Shown: positions 8,386-16,949, numbered from the stretch's first letter. The stretch is 22,719 bases of DNA from Trachelipus rathkii (GCA_015478945.1 JABUQX010002513.1:30001-52719); one strand, 5' to 3'. The notes: generated by a model not told the origin, from the sequence alone. Program-made: numbers and translations.

Positions 8386-8519
8386 TGTGTGAGTGTAAGG
8401 TAAGTTGCATCGCTGTGGGTGTGAGTGTAAGTAGTATATGTTTAATGTAGGTGGCCAACAAAGTCCCCCAGGCCACCACGAACCACAAAAAGCACCCACA
8501 AAAAAAAAATAGACACAAT

Positions 8520-8537
8520 AATAAATATATTAATATA

Positions 8538-8585
<48 letters not shown>

Positions 8586-8629
8586 TATATATATTATTAT
8601 AGATATATATTATATTATATATATTATAT

Positions 8630-8714
<85 letters not shown>

Positions 8715-8928
8715 TTAAATATATTAGATATATATAAAAATAATATATATATATATATATATATTATATATAATAATACTAATATATATATATGTATATA
8801 ATATACATATATATTATATATATATATATTATATATATATTATATATATATATAATATATTATTATATATATATAGATATATATATTATATATATATTAT
8901 ATATTATATATATTATTATATATACATA
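8520..8928. repeat. (TA)n microsatellite, long
   Basis: About 400 bp of TA repeat with TAA/ATT interruptions. Exact length is unreliable in any assembly. Confidence 0.95.
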
Positions 8929-8930
8929 AA

Positions 8931-9167
8931 GAAACAATTTAAAACCCCTTAAGAACTAAACAGGATAATCAAAATATTTAAAATTAAACAGCAGTTTACG
9001 TTTCGAGACTAAAGTACAATGTCTCCTCTTCAGAAATTTTATTTCCATTGTAAGTTCTGAAGAGGAGACATTGTACTTTAGTCTTCTCGAAACGTTAAAC
9101 TTATTCTATTAATTTTTAATATTTTGGGTGATTTTCCTGTTTAGTGCTAAGTGGTTTTAATTGTTTC
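8931..9167. mobile_element. Foldback (hairpin) element set in (TA)n
   Basis: Two arms of about 105-110 bp are inverted around a ~22-bp loop: 8931-9033 pairs with 9056-9167. Matching tracts include GAAACAATTTAAAACC with GGTTTTAATTGTTTC and ACTAAAGTACAATGTCTCC with GGAGACATTGTACTTTAGT. The element starts with GAAAC, ends with GTTTC, and lies directly between (TA)n tracts. It has no coding capacity. The innermost 40 bp of each arm contain CTGAAGA and GAAAC boxes flanking a GAGAC/GTCTC stem. The class is uncertain: a non-autonomous hairpin transposon or head-to-head copies of a retroelement terminus. Confidence 0.75.
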
Positions 9168-9174
9168 ATTATTA

Positions 9175-9175
9175 T

Positions 9176-9218
<43 letters not shown>

Positions 9219-9296
9219 TATATTATAATATTATATTATATGTAATATAATATATATATATATATATTATATATATAATATATATATATATAAATA
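9175..9296. repeat. (TA)n microsatellite
   Basis: A TA-rich tract on the right side of the foldback element. Confidence 0.92.
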
Positions 9297-9975
9297 AATT
9301 AATTAATTAACAATAGAATGAATAAACAAAAGAAAATTACGGAGATTTATAATTATTGAGCTTTGCATGTATTTTGAGATTTGTTCTGAAAAAAAAAACT
9401 TTTATATTTCGTTTTCTAGTTTATAGAACAATAAAATAAATTGTTTTTTTTTTTTACAATGTATTGATGGTTTTATTGTTCGGAATTTAATTTTACGTAG
9501 TTATTTTGTTTTTATATCTGTATTTTATTACATTTTTAATTAATTATGCAATTTTAATTGATATATAAAGATTAAATAGGAATTTTAATTCGAAGTTTTA
9601 GTGCGTAAGAAAGTAATACAATAACGCGAAAGGAGCAGGACAGTCTTTAATTAAAAGAAAGATACATTATAATTATATACTTGAATCTAATTTTAGTATC
9701 ACGAGCATTTTATTTCTTACAATTAAATGTGGACGATCATTAATTCGTATATAAAATAGGGAAAGAAAAAGAAATGAATTCATTATCATCAATTTTTATT
9801 GCCGGTGTTAAAAGTTAGGTATACATTGAGTTATGTCAATGTTTTGCCAATTACTCTTTTTTAATATTGCCATTTTGCACGCTTGGTATCAGGAAAAAAT
9901 AGAAAAGACGGTATTAAAGGTAAATTGTTTGATTAAATTAAATGGATATTAACTTTTTTATGTGCCTGTTACAGT
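9297..9975. other. Unique AT-rich DNA, no gene seen
   Basis: About 680 bp with no tandem repeat, no long open frame and no recognised motif. A short inverted pair, GAACAATAAAA (9426-9436) and TTTTATTGTTC (about 9471-9481), surrounds a T-run. It could be chance in such AT-rich DNA. Confidence 0.6.
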
Positions 9976-9983
9976 ATAGAAGC

Positions 9984-10055
9984 TCACACACACACGTATA
10001 CATCCTGTCACACACACACACACACACACTCTCTTCACTCACACACTCTCTCATA
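9984..10055. repeat. (CA)n / (CT)n microsatellite
   Basis: CACACACACGTATAC, a CA run from 10009, then CTCTCTTCACTCACACACTC before TA repeat begins. Confidence 0.85.
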
Positions 10056-10145
10056 TATATATATTTATATAATCTTATATAAATTATAATATATTATATA
10101 TATATAATATATATATTATATATATTATATATAATAATATATAAA
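10055..10145. repeat. (TA)n microsatellite
   Basis: TA-rich tract immediately left of the TTAGG-bearing element. Confidence 0.9.
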
Positions 10146-10152
10146 CAAATAT

Positions 10153-10381
10153 GTAGAAACTGTACTGTGACTATCGAGGTTAGTCAATATCCTCACAAGG
10201 ATAGCGTAAAAAACAGAACCCTCCTGAGTTTCCTGATCACAAACTGTCAAAAAAAAGAAAATTAACTATGGATAAGTTAGGTTAGTTTAAGTTAGGTTAG
10301 GTTAGGTTAGGTTAGGTTAAGTGGTTAGGTTAGGTTAGGTTATAGTTAGGTTAGGTTCACTAGTTACAGTACAGTTTCTAC
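10153..10381. mobile_element. Small terminal-inverted-repeat element carrying TTAGG repeats
   Basis: GTAGAAACTGTACTGT at 10153-10168 is inverted as ACAGTACAGTTTCTAC at 10366-10381. The match extends to 21 bp with one difference. Between them are 100 bp of unique sequence and an array of TTAGG units. The element is about 229 bp and non-coding, and (TA)n DNA lies close on both sides, so it fits a MITE-like insertion. The TIR may extend outward by a few bases (ATATG against ATTTG). The TSD is unclear because of the TA background. The transposase family was not identified. Confidence 0.7.
10277..10357 (+). repeat. Interstitial (TTAGG)n array
   Basis: About 13 TTAGG units with a few interruptions (TTTAAG, GTGG, TATAG). 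TTAGG is the telomeric repeat of most arthropods. Enclosure in terminal inverted repeats shows that this is an interstitial, transposable copy and not a chromosome end. Confidence 0.9.
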
Positions 10382-10389
10382 AAATCTGC

Positions 10390-10545
10390 CATATATAGAT
10401 ATATATATTATAATATATATTTATATATATATATATATATTATATTATATATATTATATATATATATATATATTATATATATTATATAAGATATAAATAT
10501 ATATATAAATATATAGATAATATAATATATATATATATATATAAT
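10390..10545. repeat. (TA)n microsatellite
   Basis: TA-rich tract to the right of the TTAGG element. Confidence 0.9.
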
Positions 10546-10582
10546 ATGGTCAGCCTCTATTTTACGACTCCGTCAATTTTGA

Positions 10583-10605
10583 TTTTTTTTTTTTTTTTTT
10601 TTTTT
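10583..10605. repeat. Poly(T) run of 23
   Basis: Follows a tract TTTTACGACTCCGTCAATTTT that resembles the start of the (GACTCC) patch at about 16000. It may be the A-tail of a minus-strand retroposed fragment, but no body is recognisable. Confidence 0.6.
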
Positions 10606-10814
10606 AATATATTGCTACTATTTGATACTAACAATGGAATTTCAGTGGAAACGGACATGATTCAAAAGTTCGAATATTTATAAAATATTTTTTTTAAAAT
10701 CACATTTATTGTTAATATTTTTTCATCCCAAAAATGGAAATTATTCTCGAAAGGGTACAACACTTGCAGAAATAAACCAATATACATATTGGATCAGGCG
10801 ACAAAAGCTTATTA

Positions 10815-10900
10815 CAAAAAGTAATATATATTATATATTTTATATATAAAATATATTATATATATAATATATATATAATATATTATATTATATATATATA

Positions 10901-10952
<52 letters not shown>

Positions 10953-11030
10953 ATTTAATATAAATTATATTTAATTATATAAATAATATATATATTTATT
11001 ATATATATATATATTATATTACTATGTAGA
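10815..11030. repeat. (TA)n microsatellite
   Basis: TA/TAA repeat that ends just before the outer right arm resumes. Confidence 0.92.
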
Positions 11031-11040
11031 GTAGTATGTA

Positions 11041-11912
11041 ATAAGCGGCTTATATTTATTAGTCATAGTGTGTGTGATATAAGTGTTTAGAAAAGACTAA
11101 TCTCATAGTAGGAAGGCATCCTAAGTTCAAGTTGTTAATATACACTATCAATACGAATCCTTCATACGTCTGTATAACCGGTGAGCGTGGTAGACCGACG
11201 CCGATAATGTGAGGGGCTATTCGGGGGCTCAGGGGGACAGACGGGCTGAGGAAGGAGGACATTCGTAATAATACCCATAGCTGCCGCACTCAGTTTAGGC
11301 AGGCTAGGGTGCTGGCAAGAAGCAGCTACTCCCTCACTTGGCCACTAAGTTCGATCTAAGGACACTGACCACAACATTGGAGCGCATCCATTGGGGCACT
11401 CGACGTTGCACTCATTTTGTGCCCCTGGCAATTGCACTCCAACCGTATCTCCTGCGGTCACTCCACACCGCGTGGCGATCATGGGGCATAATACTCATAG
11501 AACACTAATAGAACATCACTACGATACTTCTTACGGTGATGGGAACCATCAAAGCCATCAAGTAAGCGTGGGTCAAAAATTGACCCATGGTATATGGCAG
11601 GTCAAGTCCGAAATATCATGGTCCAACAAACGTTAAGACATCAAAAAAGGGCTAAATCCCCCCCAAAAGGAAGGACAAAAAATTACCGTGGTGGGCAAAA
11701 TTGACCCATGGTATCTGTCAATGGTGTGTATGTGTGTGCGCATGCGCACGTGCGGGTGCTATAAGTGTAAAATGTAAGTGTCTATGGTGAGTGTAAGTGT
11801 CATAGTGAATGTCTGTATAAGTGTAGGGGTGTGTGTGTTGTGTGTGTGTGTGTGTGTGTGTGCGCACGCGCACGTGTGTAGGTGTTCAAGTTTGGGTTTA
11901 CCTACATGCGTA
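11041..11912 (-). repeat. Outer right arm of the giant inverted repeat
   Basis: Inverse of 1-755. From left to right it pairs with 755-600, then an unmatched block at about 11235-11490, then 430-1. A GT run at 11828-11862 matches the CA run at 49-106, and TACCTACATGCGTA near 11899 is near the pairing limit set by the window start. The open frame at 11059-11289 has no recognisable family. Confidence 0.82.
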
Positions 11913-12165
11913 CAAGTTAGGAACGAAATACTTTGTGACGAGTGGGCCACGATTCGGTAAAAAATCAGCGTGGGCCAAAAAGGGACCCATGGTATAGGCA
12001 AGGTCAAGGCCGCGAAAATATCATGGTCAAAACAAGGTTAAGACATTCAAAAAAGGGCAAGCCCCTAAAGGAAGGAAACAATAATTACTGTGGGTCAAAA
12101 TTGACCCCATGAAGGACAAAAAATTACCGTGGGTCAAAAAAGGTTGACCCATGGTATCTGTCAAG
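11567..12165. repeat. Tandem region of GGGTCAA...TTGACCC palindromes
   Basis: Palindromes at 11567-11590, 11687-11711, 11969-11992, 12089-12111 and 12128-12154 share CGTGGG(T/C)(C)AAAA followed by (T)TGACCCATGG. Pairs are about 120 bp apart. The spacers are homologous to each other: ATATCATGGTC, then AAGACATC or AAGACATTC, AAAAAAGGGC and AAAGGAAGGA. The 402-bp distance between the first members of the two pairs shows that the pair itself was duplicated in tandem. A further copy is at 12707-12731, and two more lie inverted at 219 and 333. Confidence 0.8.
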
Positions 12166-12583
12166 CTTTGGAGCAAAGGGTTTGGTCGAAAAGCAAAAAT
12201 GTGGAGAATAGTTCTCTAACAATTCTCGTGTTCTCAAAATAATTTGCGGTCTTCAAACGGAGTTTGGGTTCTCAAAAATACCGTAGAGCAAAGAGAGAGA
12301 TGACCCACTCGGAGAGACAAAAGAGAGTTGGTCTCGAAACTTCTACTCTCGTTCAAGCACCCATTATACTCTTCTTCTGGGCTCAGCCGGCTCTTAAACA
12401 GCGGTGGCCAATTAGGGGTTACCGTTACTCTTGACCCATTTAGTGGTATGACGAAAGGGTTAGAGTCAGAAAAACATCTCTCAAGGAGAAGAGATAAACA
12501 AAATAGTTTAGGTAAAAAATATACTTTTGTTAAAAAGCTAAATACGATTTTATACAACGGCGTGCTTAAGCAAACGTTTGGCC

Positions 12584-12605
12584 GCAACCTTCTTCGAAGG
12601 GTTGC
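12584..12605. other. Hairpin 1 with CTTCG loop
   Basis: GCAACCTT, loop CTTCG, AAGGGTTGC. The stem is perfect except for one unpaired G, which would be explained by loss of one C on the 5' side. The sequence downstream (CCAAAAATCTATTAGG) matches that after hairpin 2. Confidence 0.6.
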
Positions 12606-12650
12606 CAAAAATCTATTAGGGATCGTGAATGCCGCATTAAAATATTTGGA

Positions 12651-12673
12651 GCGCCCTTTCTTCGAAAGGGTGC
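12651..12673. other. Hairpin 2 with CTTCG loop
   Basis: GCGCCCTTT, loop CTTCG, AAAGGGTGC: nine pairs including one G-T. It shares loop, size and 3' flank (TAAAAATTAGG) with hairpin 1, 67 bp upstream, but stem bases differ on both sides in compensating fashion. Confidence 0.6.
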
Positions 12674-12739
12674 TAAAAATTAGGTTTGCCAAAATGTTTA
12701 ATGACTCGTGGGCCAAAACAATGACCCATGGTTAATACC

Positions 12740-13005
12740 AAAAGTAGTTTTTATTTCCAATTTGATGTTAGATATCTTATTAATTAATATAATAGAAGAG
12801 TTCAGGTTCAAAAAATTAGGGTCTCAAAAGGTTTCAAGGCCCAAAAAAGGTCAAGGTCAGGTAAAATTCAAGCTCAAAAAAAGGGTCGCGGTCAGAAAAA
12901 GGTCAAGGGCAGGTAAAAATTGGGTATCATTTTTTACCCCAAGTGAGACCTCCAATATGGAGTAAAAAATTTGGGTTATCATTTTTTCCCCCAATCTCGT
13001 AGTCC
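12740..13005. repeat. Cluster of short direct repeats with a hairpin
   Basis: AAAAAGGTCAAGGTCAGGTA (about 12845) recurs as AAAAAGGTCAAGGGCAGGTA (about 12896). TTGGGTATCATTTTTTACCC (about 12919) recurs as TTGGGTTATCATTTTTTCCC (about 12971). The 12919-12941 copy is a hairpin, TTGGGTA against TACCCCAA. The open frame across it is an accident of these repeats. Confidence 0.6.
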
Positions 13006-13370
13006 GGAATAGCTCTCCTACTACTGTCAACAGCCATTGCTTCTACCGGAGATTTCCACGTAATTTACTAGAGGTTTCGAATAACACAATAAATATCATA
13101 TAAGATTATAAAACCTTGTATCGAGGTTGAAGCTGACCGCTTTCGTTGTCCAAAGAAAAAAAGATGCAGAAATCAGGATGAGTCAATGAGTCAGGACAGA
13201 CACTTATAAAGCTTAACTTAATATAACCTGTGAGTCTATAGTGAATAAAATAAGTGACATATTAAATTATTTATATTTTTAAATTACATAATTATCAATA
13301 TATGTGTACCGTTACCATACGATAAATATATATATTTGTTAAGGTATAATAGTCTAATATATATATATTA
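13006..13370. other. No gene or repeat seen
   Basis: Apparently unique, moderately AT-rich DNA. Many stops occur in all frames, and no RNA motif was recognised. Confidence 0.5.
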
Positions 13371-13700
13371 GTAGTACTATAAAAAGAGATTATTGCTTAA
13401 TTAAAAAATACAATAATAATAAATAAAAAAATGTCAAAATTTCAAAATTTTGATAAACATGAAAAAGTATCATGTATATTATTATATTATATTATATAAA
13501 ATTAAAATATTTATATATATTATATTAACTATATATTATATTAATATATATATATATATTATATATATATTAATTATATAAATATTAATTAATAAGTAAT
13601 ATAGTATTTATATATATTATAAGTGATATTATGGTTAGTTGTAGATATATATATACATAATAATATATAAAAGATATATAATATAATAATATATAGAGTG
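13371..13700. repeat. AT-rich DNA with (TA)n tracts
   Basis: A/T-only stretches with TATTAA and TATA repeats, especially 13480-13620. The minus-strand open frame here is low complexity. Confidence 0.8.
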
Positions 13701-14330
13701 GTAAGCTTCTGAATATGGGATAAATCATAAAAGTATGTATGATCTAGTATAAATTTAAAGTCATGTGGAATAGGTCTCGCTAGTGAATAGATTTGGGTCT
13801 TGATACGCATGACAAAGATATAAATAGTGTTTAAATATATACAATCCGGGCAAACCCACGCAAAAGCAACATAGAGGTCAACAAGCCTACAGGGTTATTC
13901 AATTAGGCTACCTCTAATCGGATGGTGGAAATAACAATGAAAGAATTTATGAGGGGGAGTATGTGTGATCAGAGGAAATAATTGTTTTGAAGGAGGACGA
14001 AGTCCCAACCCCCCCCCCCCCCGTCAGCCATGGGGTGAAAAAGGCAAAGAGAAAAAGAGAGATTATAATAGAAAGATGGAGAAGAGAAGAGAGTGGAGGG
14101 TGCCCTACCTCCCATTTATATACGGCATGATTTGGTTTTGTGGGGTAAATCTGAAGAGAGTTTAAGAGGCATTGGTAGAGAGATTGGACAGGGCTCGCGT
14201 AGAAAGGAGAGAGAGTTGAAAGTAAACGTAGATAATGTAAGAGTAGGTTCTCGCTCTCCGTCGCCGACTCCTGCTAATCTTTCTCAGTCCTCGTTAAGTT
14301 GATCGTTATGCATGTTGAGCTAGCTGAAAC
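13701..14330. other. Unique segment with poly(C) and a purine-rich strand, no gene recognised
   Basis: It contains a run of 14 C at 14009-14022 preceded by AGGAGGACGAAGTCCCAA. A strongly purine-biased stretch follows at about 14036-14100 (AAAGAGAAAAAGAGAGA, then GAAGAGAAGAGAGTGGAGGG). Overlapping short frames are open on the plus strand because of the purine bias. They have no family signature and disagree with one another. Confidence 0.5.
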
Positions 14331-14639
14331 AATGTCTGAGTTTATACTTTACACCCGATATATATAGTTGGTAATGAAATCCTGTGTTAAGTCATATAGA
14401 AAAGCAAGATAGAGATAGATTAGTAGTTGAAATGATTGTTGTCATCATAAGGCTGGCCTGTGACTAGCATTATATTGTTGGTGTGAGTTAATCTTAACTA
14501 AAAGGGATGGAACTATACCATACAGTCTTGAGTATTAGGCGCGTTAAACGCTCTCATTAAAACAGATGGCAAGAATCGAGGGGTATGTTGGTCTCTGCGG
14601 CCTTTTCCCGGTTACCTTTTAGGACTCGTGTTAACTGGG

Positions 14640-15530
14640 ATGATGACTATGTGTGGTGAGGCGACTCTCTCGGTGTCTCTGGAATTCACCCGTGAGGTAT
14701 TCCAAGATATCTAAAGTTACAAGCATGGCGCGCTCGTTCAGAGCCCCCTAAATATGGTCAGATCTTAGAGGAAAAAACTGTTTGGTTGTTTTAAATATTG
14801 CTGGCGTGAGAGTAGGAATTGATATTAAAATGAAACGGAATGAAACCGTAATTAGAGAGCTGTGCTGGTGTGAAAGAAAGGGATTAAAATGAGAGAATAA
14901 AATGAAAGTCCGTTGAGATAATGGTAATGTCTCGAGACACATGATAGAGGAAAAAGAAAAAAATGAAAAAAATAAAAAAAAAAATGTTTTAATAAGAATC
15001 ACGGCTCTCCTTGGTTTAACTGTCGCGGCACTTAAAACTTTATGAGCCTAATAGTGGTGGCTCTTGTGCTGGGTGAAATTCGGGACCGCCTGGGAGACTG
15101 AAGAAAGTGGATTGAGTCCAGTAAAGAATTGCCTGGAGGAGAGAAATGTGAGTTTGGCAGAGGCGAGAAGAAGGTGCATAATAGGAGTGAGGGCGGGGTT
15201 TTGTGAAGGGGTATGGGTGTGGCCCACCTGGGCCAAGAGTATGACCCCTCTGATCACGCTGACGATACCAGATGCCATAGTGAGAGGTCCGTCGAATAGT
15301 CCCGTGAAGCTCTAGGGTGTATTTTCTGACTGTGCGAACTTGATGTTTGCTCACTATAGGTGTTTGCATAAAGTGGATTGGCGGTGAGGCTGGGTTGCAT
15401 TTTTTTCGACCTTGTGTAACAATGGCTCTCTACTCCTGCTACGCTTCTGATTGTCTCTGTGCATGTCTGGGTTGTCCACCTCACTCCTAGTCTTGGGGGA
15501 AAGAAAGTGGATGATTAACATAGATTTTCA
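14640..15530 (+). repeat. Unknown dispersed repeat, copy 1
   Basis: It shares an ordered series of tracts with 18060-18960: GTGAGGTAT-TATCTAAAGTT, TTAGAGA, GTGTGAAAGAAAGGGAT, AAATGAGAGAATAAA, ATTGAGTC-CAGTAAA, TTTGGCAGAGGCGAGAAGAA, GGCCACCTGG-like, ATGCCATAGTGAGAGGTC, and CGACCTTGTGT. This copy is cleaner. Minus-strand frames at about 15040-15369 and 15048-15278 and a plus frame at 15064-15315 are open, but indels against copy 2 destroy all of them. I infer a non-coding repeat or decayed element rather than a gene. From 14331 to 14639 I see nothing else. Confidence 0.65.
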
Positions 15531-15561
15531 TAGGTCTTTTTAATACTCACATTACTAGACC

Positions 15562-15725
15562 TAATATATATTATATTATATATATATATTATTAATATAT
15601 ATATTATATATAATTATTAAATATAAATATATAATATATATTATAATATTATATATTAATATATATATATATAATATATATATATAATATATATATTTAC
15701 ATTATATATATATTAATAATTATAA

Positions 15726-15766
<41 letters not shown>

Positions 15767-15875
15767 AATATTAATATAATTATAATTAGTATATAGTATT
15801 TATATAATATATAGATATATATATAAATAATATTACTAAAATAAAACGAGATTATATATATATATTATAATTTAT
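15562..15875. repeat. (TA)n microsatellite, long
   Basis: TA repeat with TAA/ATT interruptions, closing repeat copy 1 on its right. The second copy is closed the same way at 18960. Confidence 0.93.
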
Positions 15876-15964
15876 ATATAGTCTTGTAGTTTCTCAGGGG
15901 TTTCTGTGTAGTATCTTATCTCCAACAAACCTTTCTTAATATTATATTATTCATATTAACCAGG

Positions 15965-16225
15965 GGACTGCGGAGTCGTATGAATAAAATGAAAATTGTT
16001 TTACGACTCCGTGACTCCGTACTACCGACTCCTATAAATTTGATTAATTTGGATTTCGACTCAGACTTACCAGAACTTCCAGAACTCTCATTTTAAAACA
16101 CAAATTTTTCGACTCCGCACTCCGACTTCACGACTCCAGGAACTTCCTACATCAACAAATAATAAATATTTCAGACTCTTTCGACTCCTATGGCCTCTCG
16201 ACTTCCAGAGTTTTCAATATTAAAA
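15965..16225. repeat. (CGACTC)n-like degenerate repeat patch 1
   Basis: At least ten CGACTCC or close variants (ACGACTCCGTGACTCCGTAC, TTTCGACTC, CGACTCCGCACTCCGACTTC). GCGGAGTCGT lies in reverse orientation at the left edge near 15971, so the patch may be a small inverted element. Confidence 0.7.
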
Positions 16226-16860
16226 TTTCACTGAACTCAGTTAGTTGTACTACTTTAACATTAAGTATCACAGTTAAATATACATTTTTTTGTTATTTAC
16301 TAACTATTTTCTATCGCTTTAGCCTTTTTCTGAGAATAAAAAAAAATATTTAATACCAGCTTATTACCATAACTGAAGAATCGTTATATCCCCATAAATG
16401 CATATCCACAACGGTATTAAAAATAAGTACCCTTAAGATATATTAATGATCTTTGATTCTATGACGCAACACTATATGCTCAAAATTACATAAATATATA
16501 ATATTTTCAGTTGTCGGGAAAGCAATATGACTTATATATGCCGCTCAATCTTATAATCGCTCAGTATTTTTATTATTTATTATAATTAACAGGGCCACAG
16601 CAATTATAAAAATTACACAAGTGTAATACTTTCGCCTGCTCACAGTTAGATAGTTTAAAACATACAGCTTCAACTCTAATTTCTTAATTCAACTATCTGT
16701 CTTAGTAATATCATCATGAGACCCACTACCTCCCTTTTGAGTACAAATATAAAAATTTTAGTATCCGTACCATCAACCTTACTATATTCTAAATGCGCCT
16801 AATATATTAATCTTTCAGTTATATATTTTTCACCCAAGTCTGAGACCCTATATATGGTTC
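16226..16860. other. Unique AT-rich DNA, no gene seen
   Basis: No long frame, tandem repeat or recognisable motif. The plus strand is somewhat poor in G towards its right end. Confidence 0.5.
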
Positions 16861-16913
16861 GGCCTATATAATTATATTATTAATATATCATATACCTATT
16901 ATTTATATTATAT

Positions 16914-16949
<36 letters not shown>

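Larger units (their letters stand above)
5105..8455 (-). repeat. Inner right arm of the giant inverted repeat
   Basis: Inverted partner of 756-4170, co-linear throughout. It keeps cleaner array periods than the left arm (exact 180-bp spacing at 7321, 7501 and 7681). Homology ends after the GTTTAATGTAGGTGGCC tract near 8455, where the sequence switches to unrelated DNA. The left arm continues without a break at the equivalent place (about 770), which fixes 8456-11040 as extra sequence on the right. Stretches between named modules (6001-6259, 6354-6600, 7746-8000) are AT-rich arm DNA with no other feature. Confidence 0.9.
8456..11040. other. AT-rich block interrupting the right arm of the palindrome
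   Basis: The left arm is continuous through about 756-772, while its right-arm partner stops near 8455 and resumes near 11041. The intervening ~2.6 kb is absent on the left. It consists of several (TA)n tracts with separate elements set into them: a foldback element at 8931-9167, unique AT-rich DNA at 9300-9960, a TIR element with TTAGG repeats at 10153-10381, and a short (GACTCC)-related piece at 10548-10610. From 10611 to 10810 I see only unique AT-rich DNA. I found no obvious terminal repeats for the block as a whole, so it may be several nested insertions or a deletion on the left. Confidence 0.65.
12166..12735 (+). other. Unrecognised less AT-rich segment with open frames on both strands
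   Basis: This stretch is less AT-rich and less repetitive than its surroundings. A plus-strand frame from the ATG at 12448 to TAA at 12733-12735 encodes 95 residues, and without an ATG the frame is open from 12328. The product is strongly basic (many Lys/Arg) with hydrophobic runs such as NLLGIVNAALKYL. A minus-strand frame is open over 12234-12716 but has no ATG at its upstream end. I recognise neither, and no splice or promoter signal supports either. The plus frame ends inside a GACCCATGG palindrome. It could be a gene fragment, a piece of a mobile element, or non-coding RNA-like DNA (see the hairpins). Confidence 0.25.

Noticed and set aside
9426..9481. Small TIR element (GAACAATAAAA / TTTTATTGTTC)
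   Set aside because: Eleven bases in very AT-rich DNA around a T-run can arise by chance. No longer match or target duplication was seen.
10277..10357. A true telomere or chromosome end
   Set aside because: The array is short, degenerate and enclosed by terminal inverted repeats, with kilobases of other DNA on both sides.
12234..12716. 160-codon minus-strand frame as a gene
   Set aside because: No ATG at its upstream end, no recognised family, and it fully overlaps an open plus frame. I considered a mobile-element or viral remnant but saw no motif to support either.
15040..15484. Minus-strand open frames in repeat copy 1 as a conserved protein
   Set aside because: The related copy at 18060-18960 has indels through the matching part, so no frame is conserved. 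No motif was recognised.
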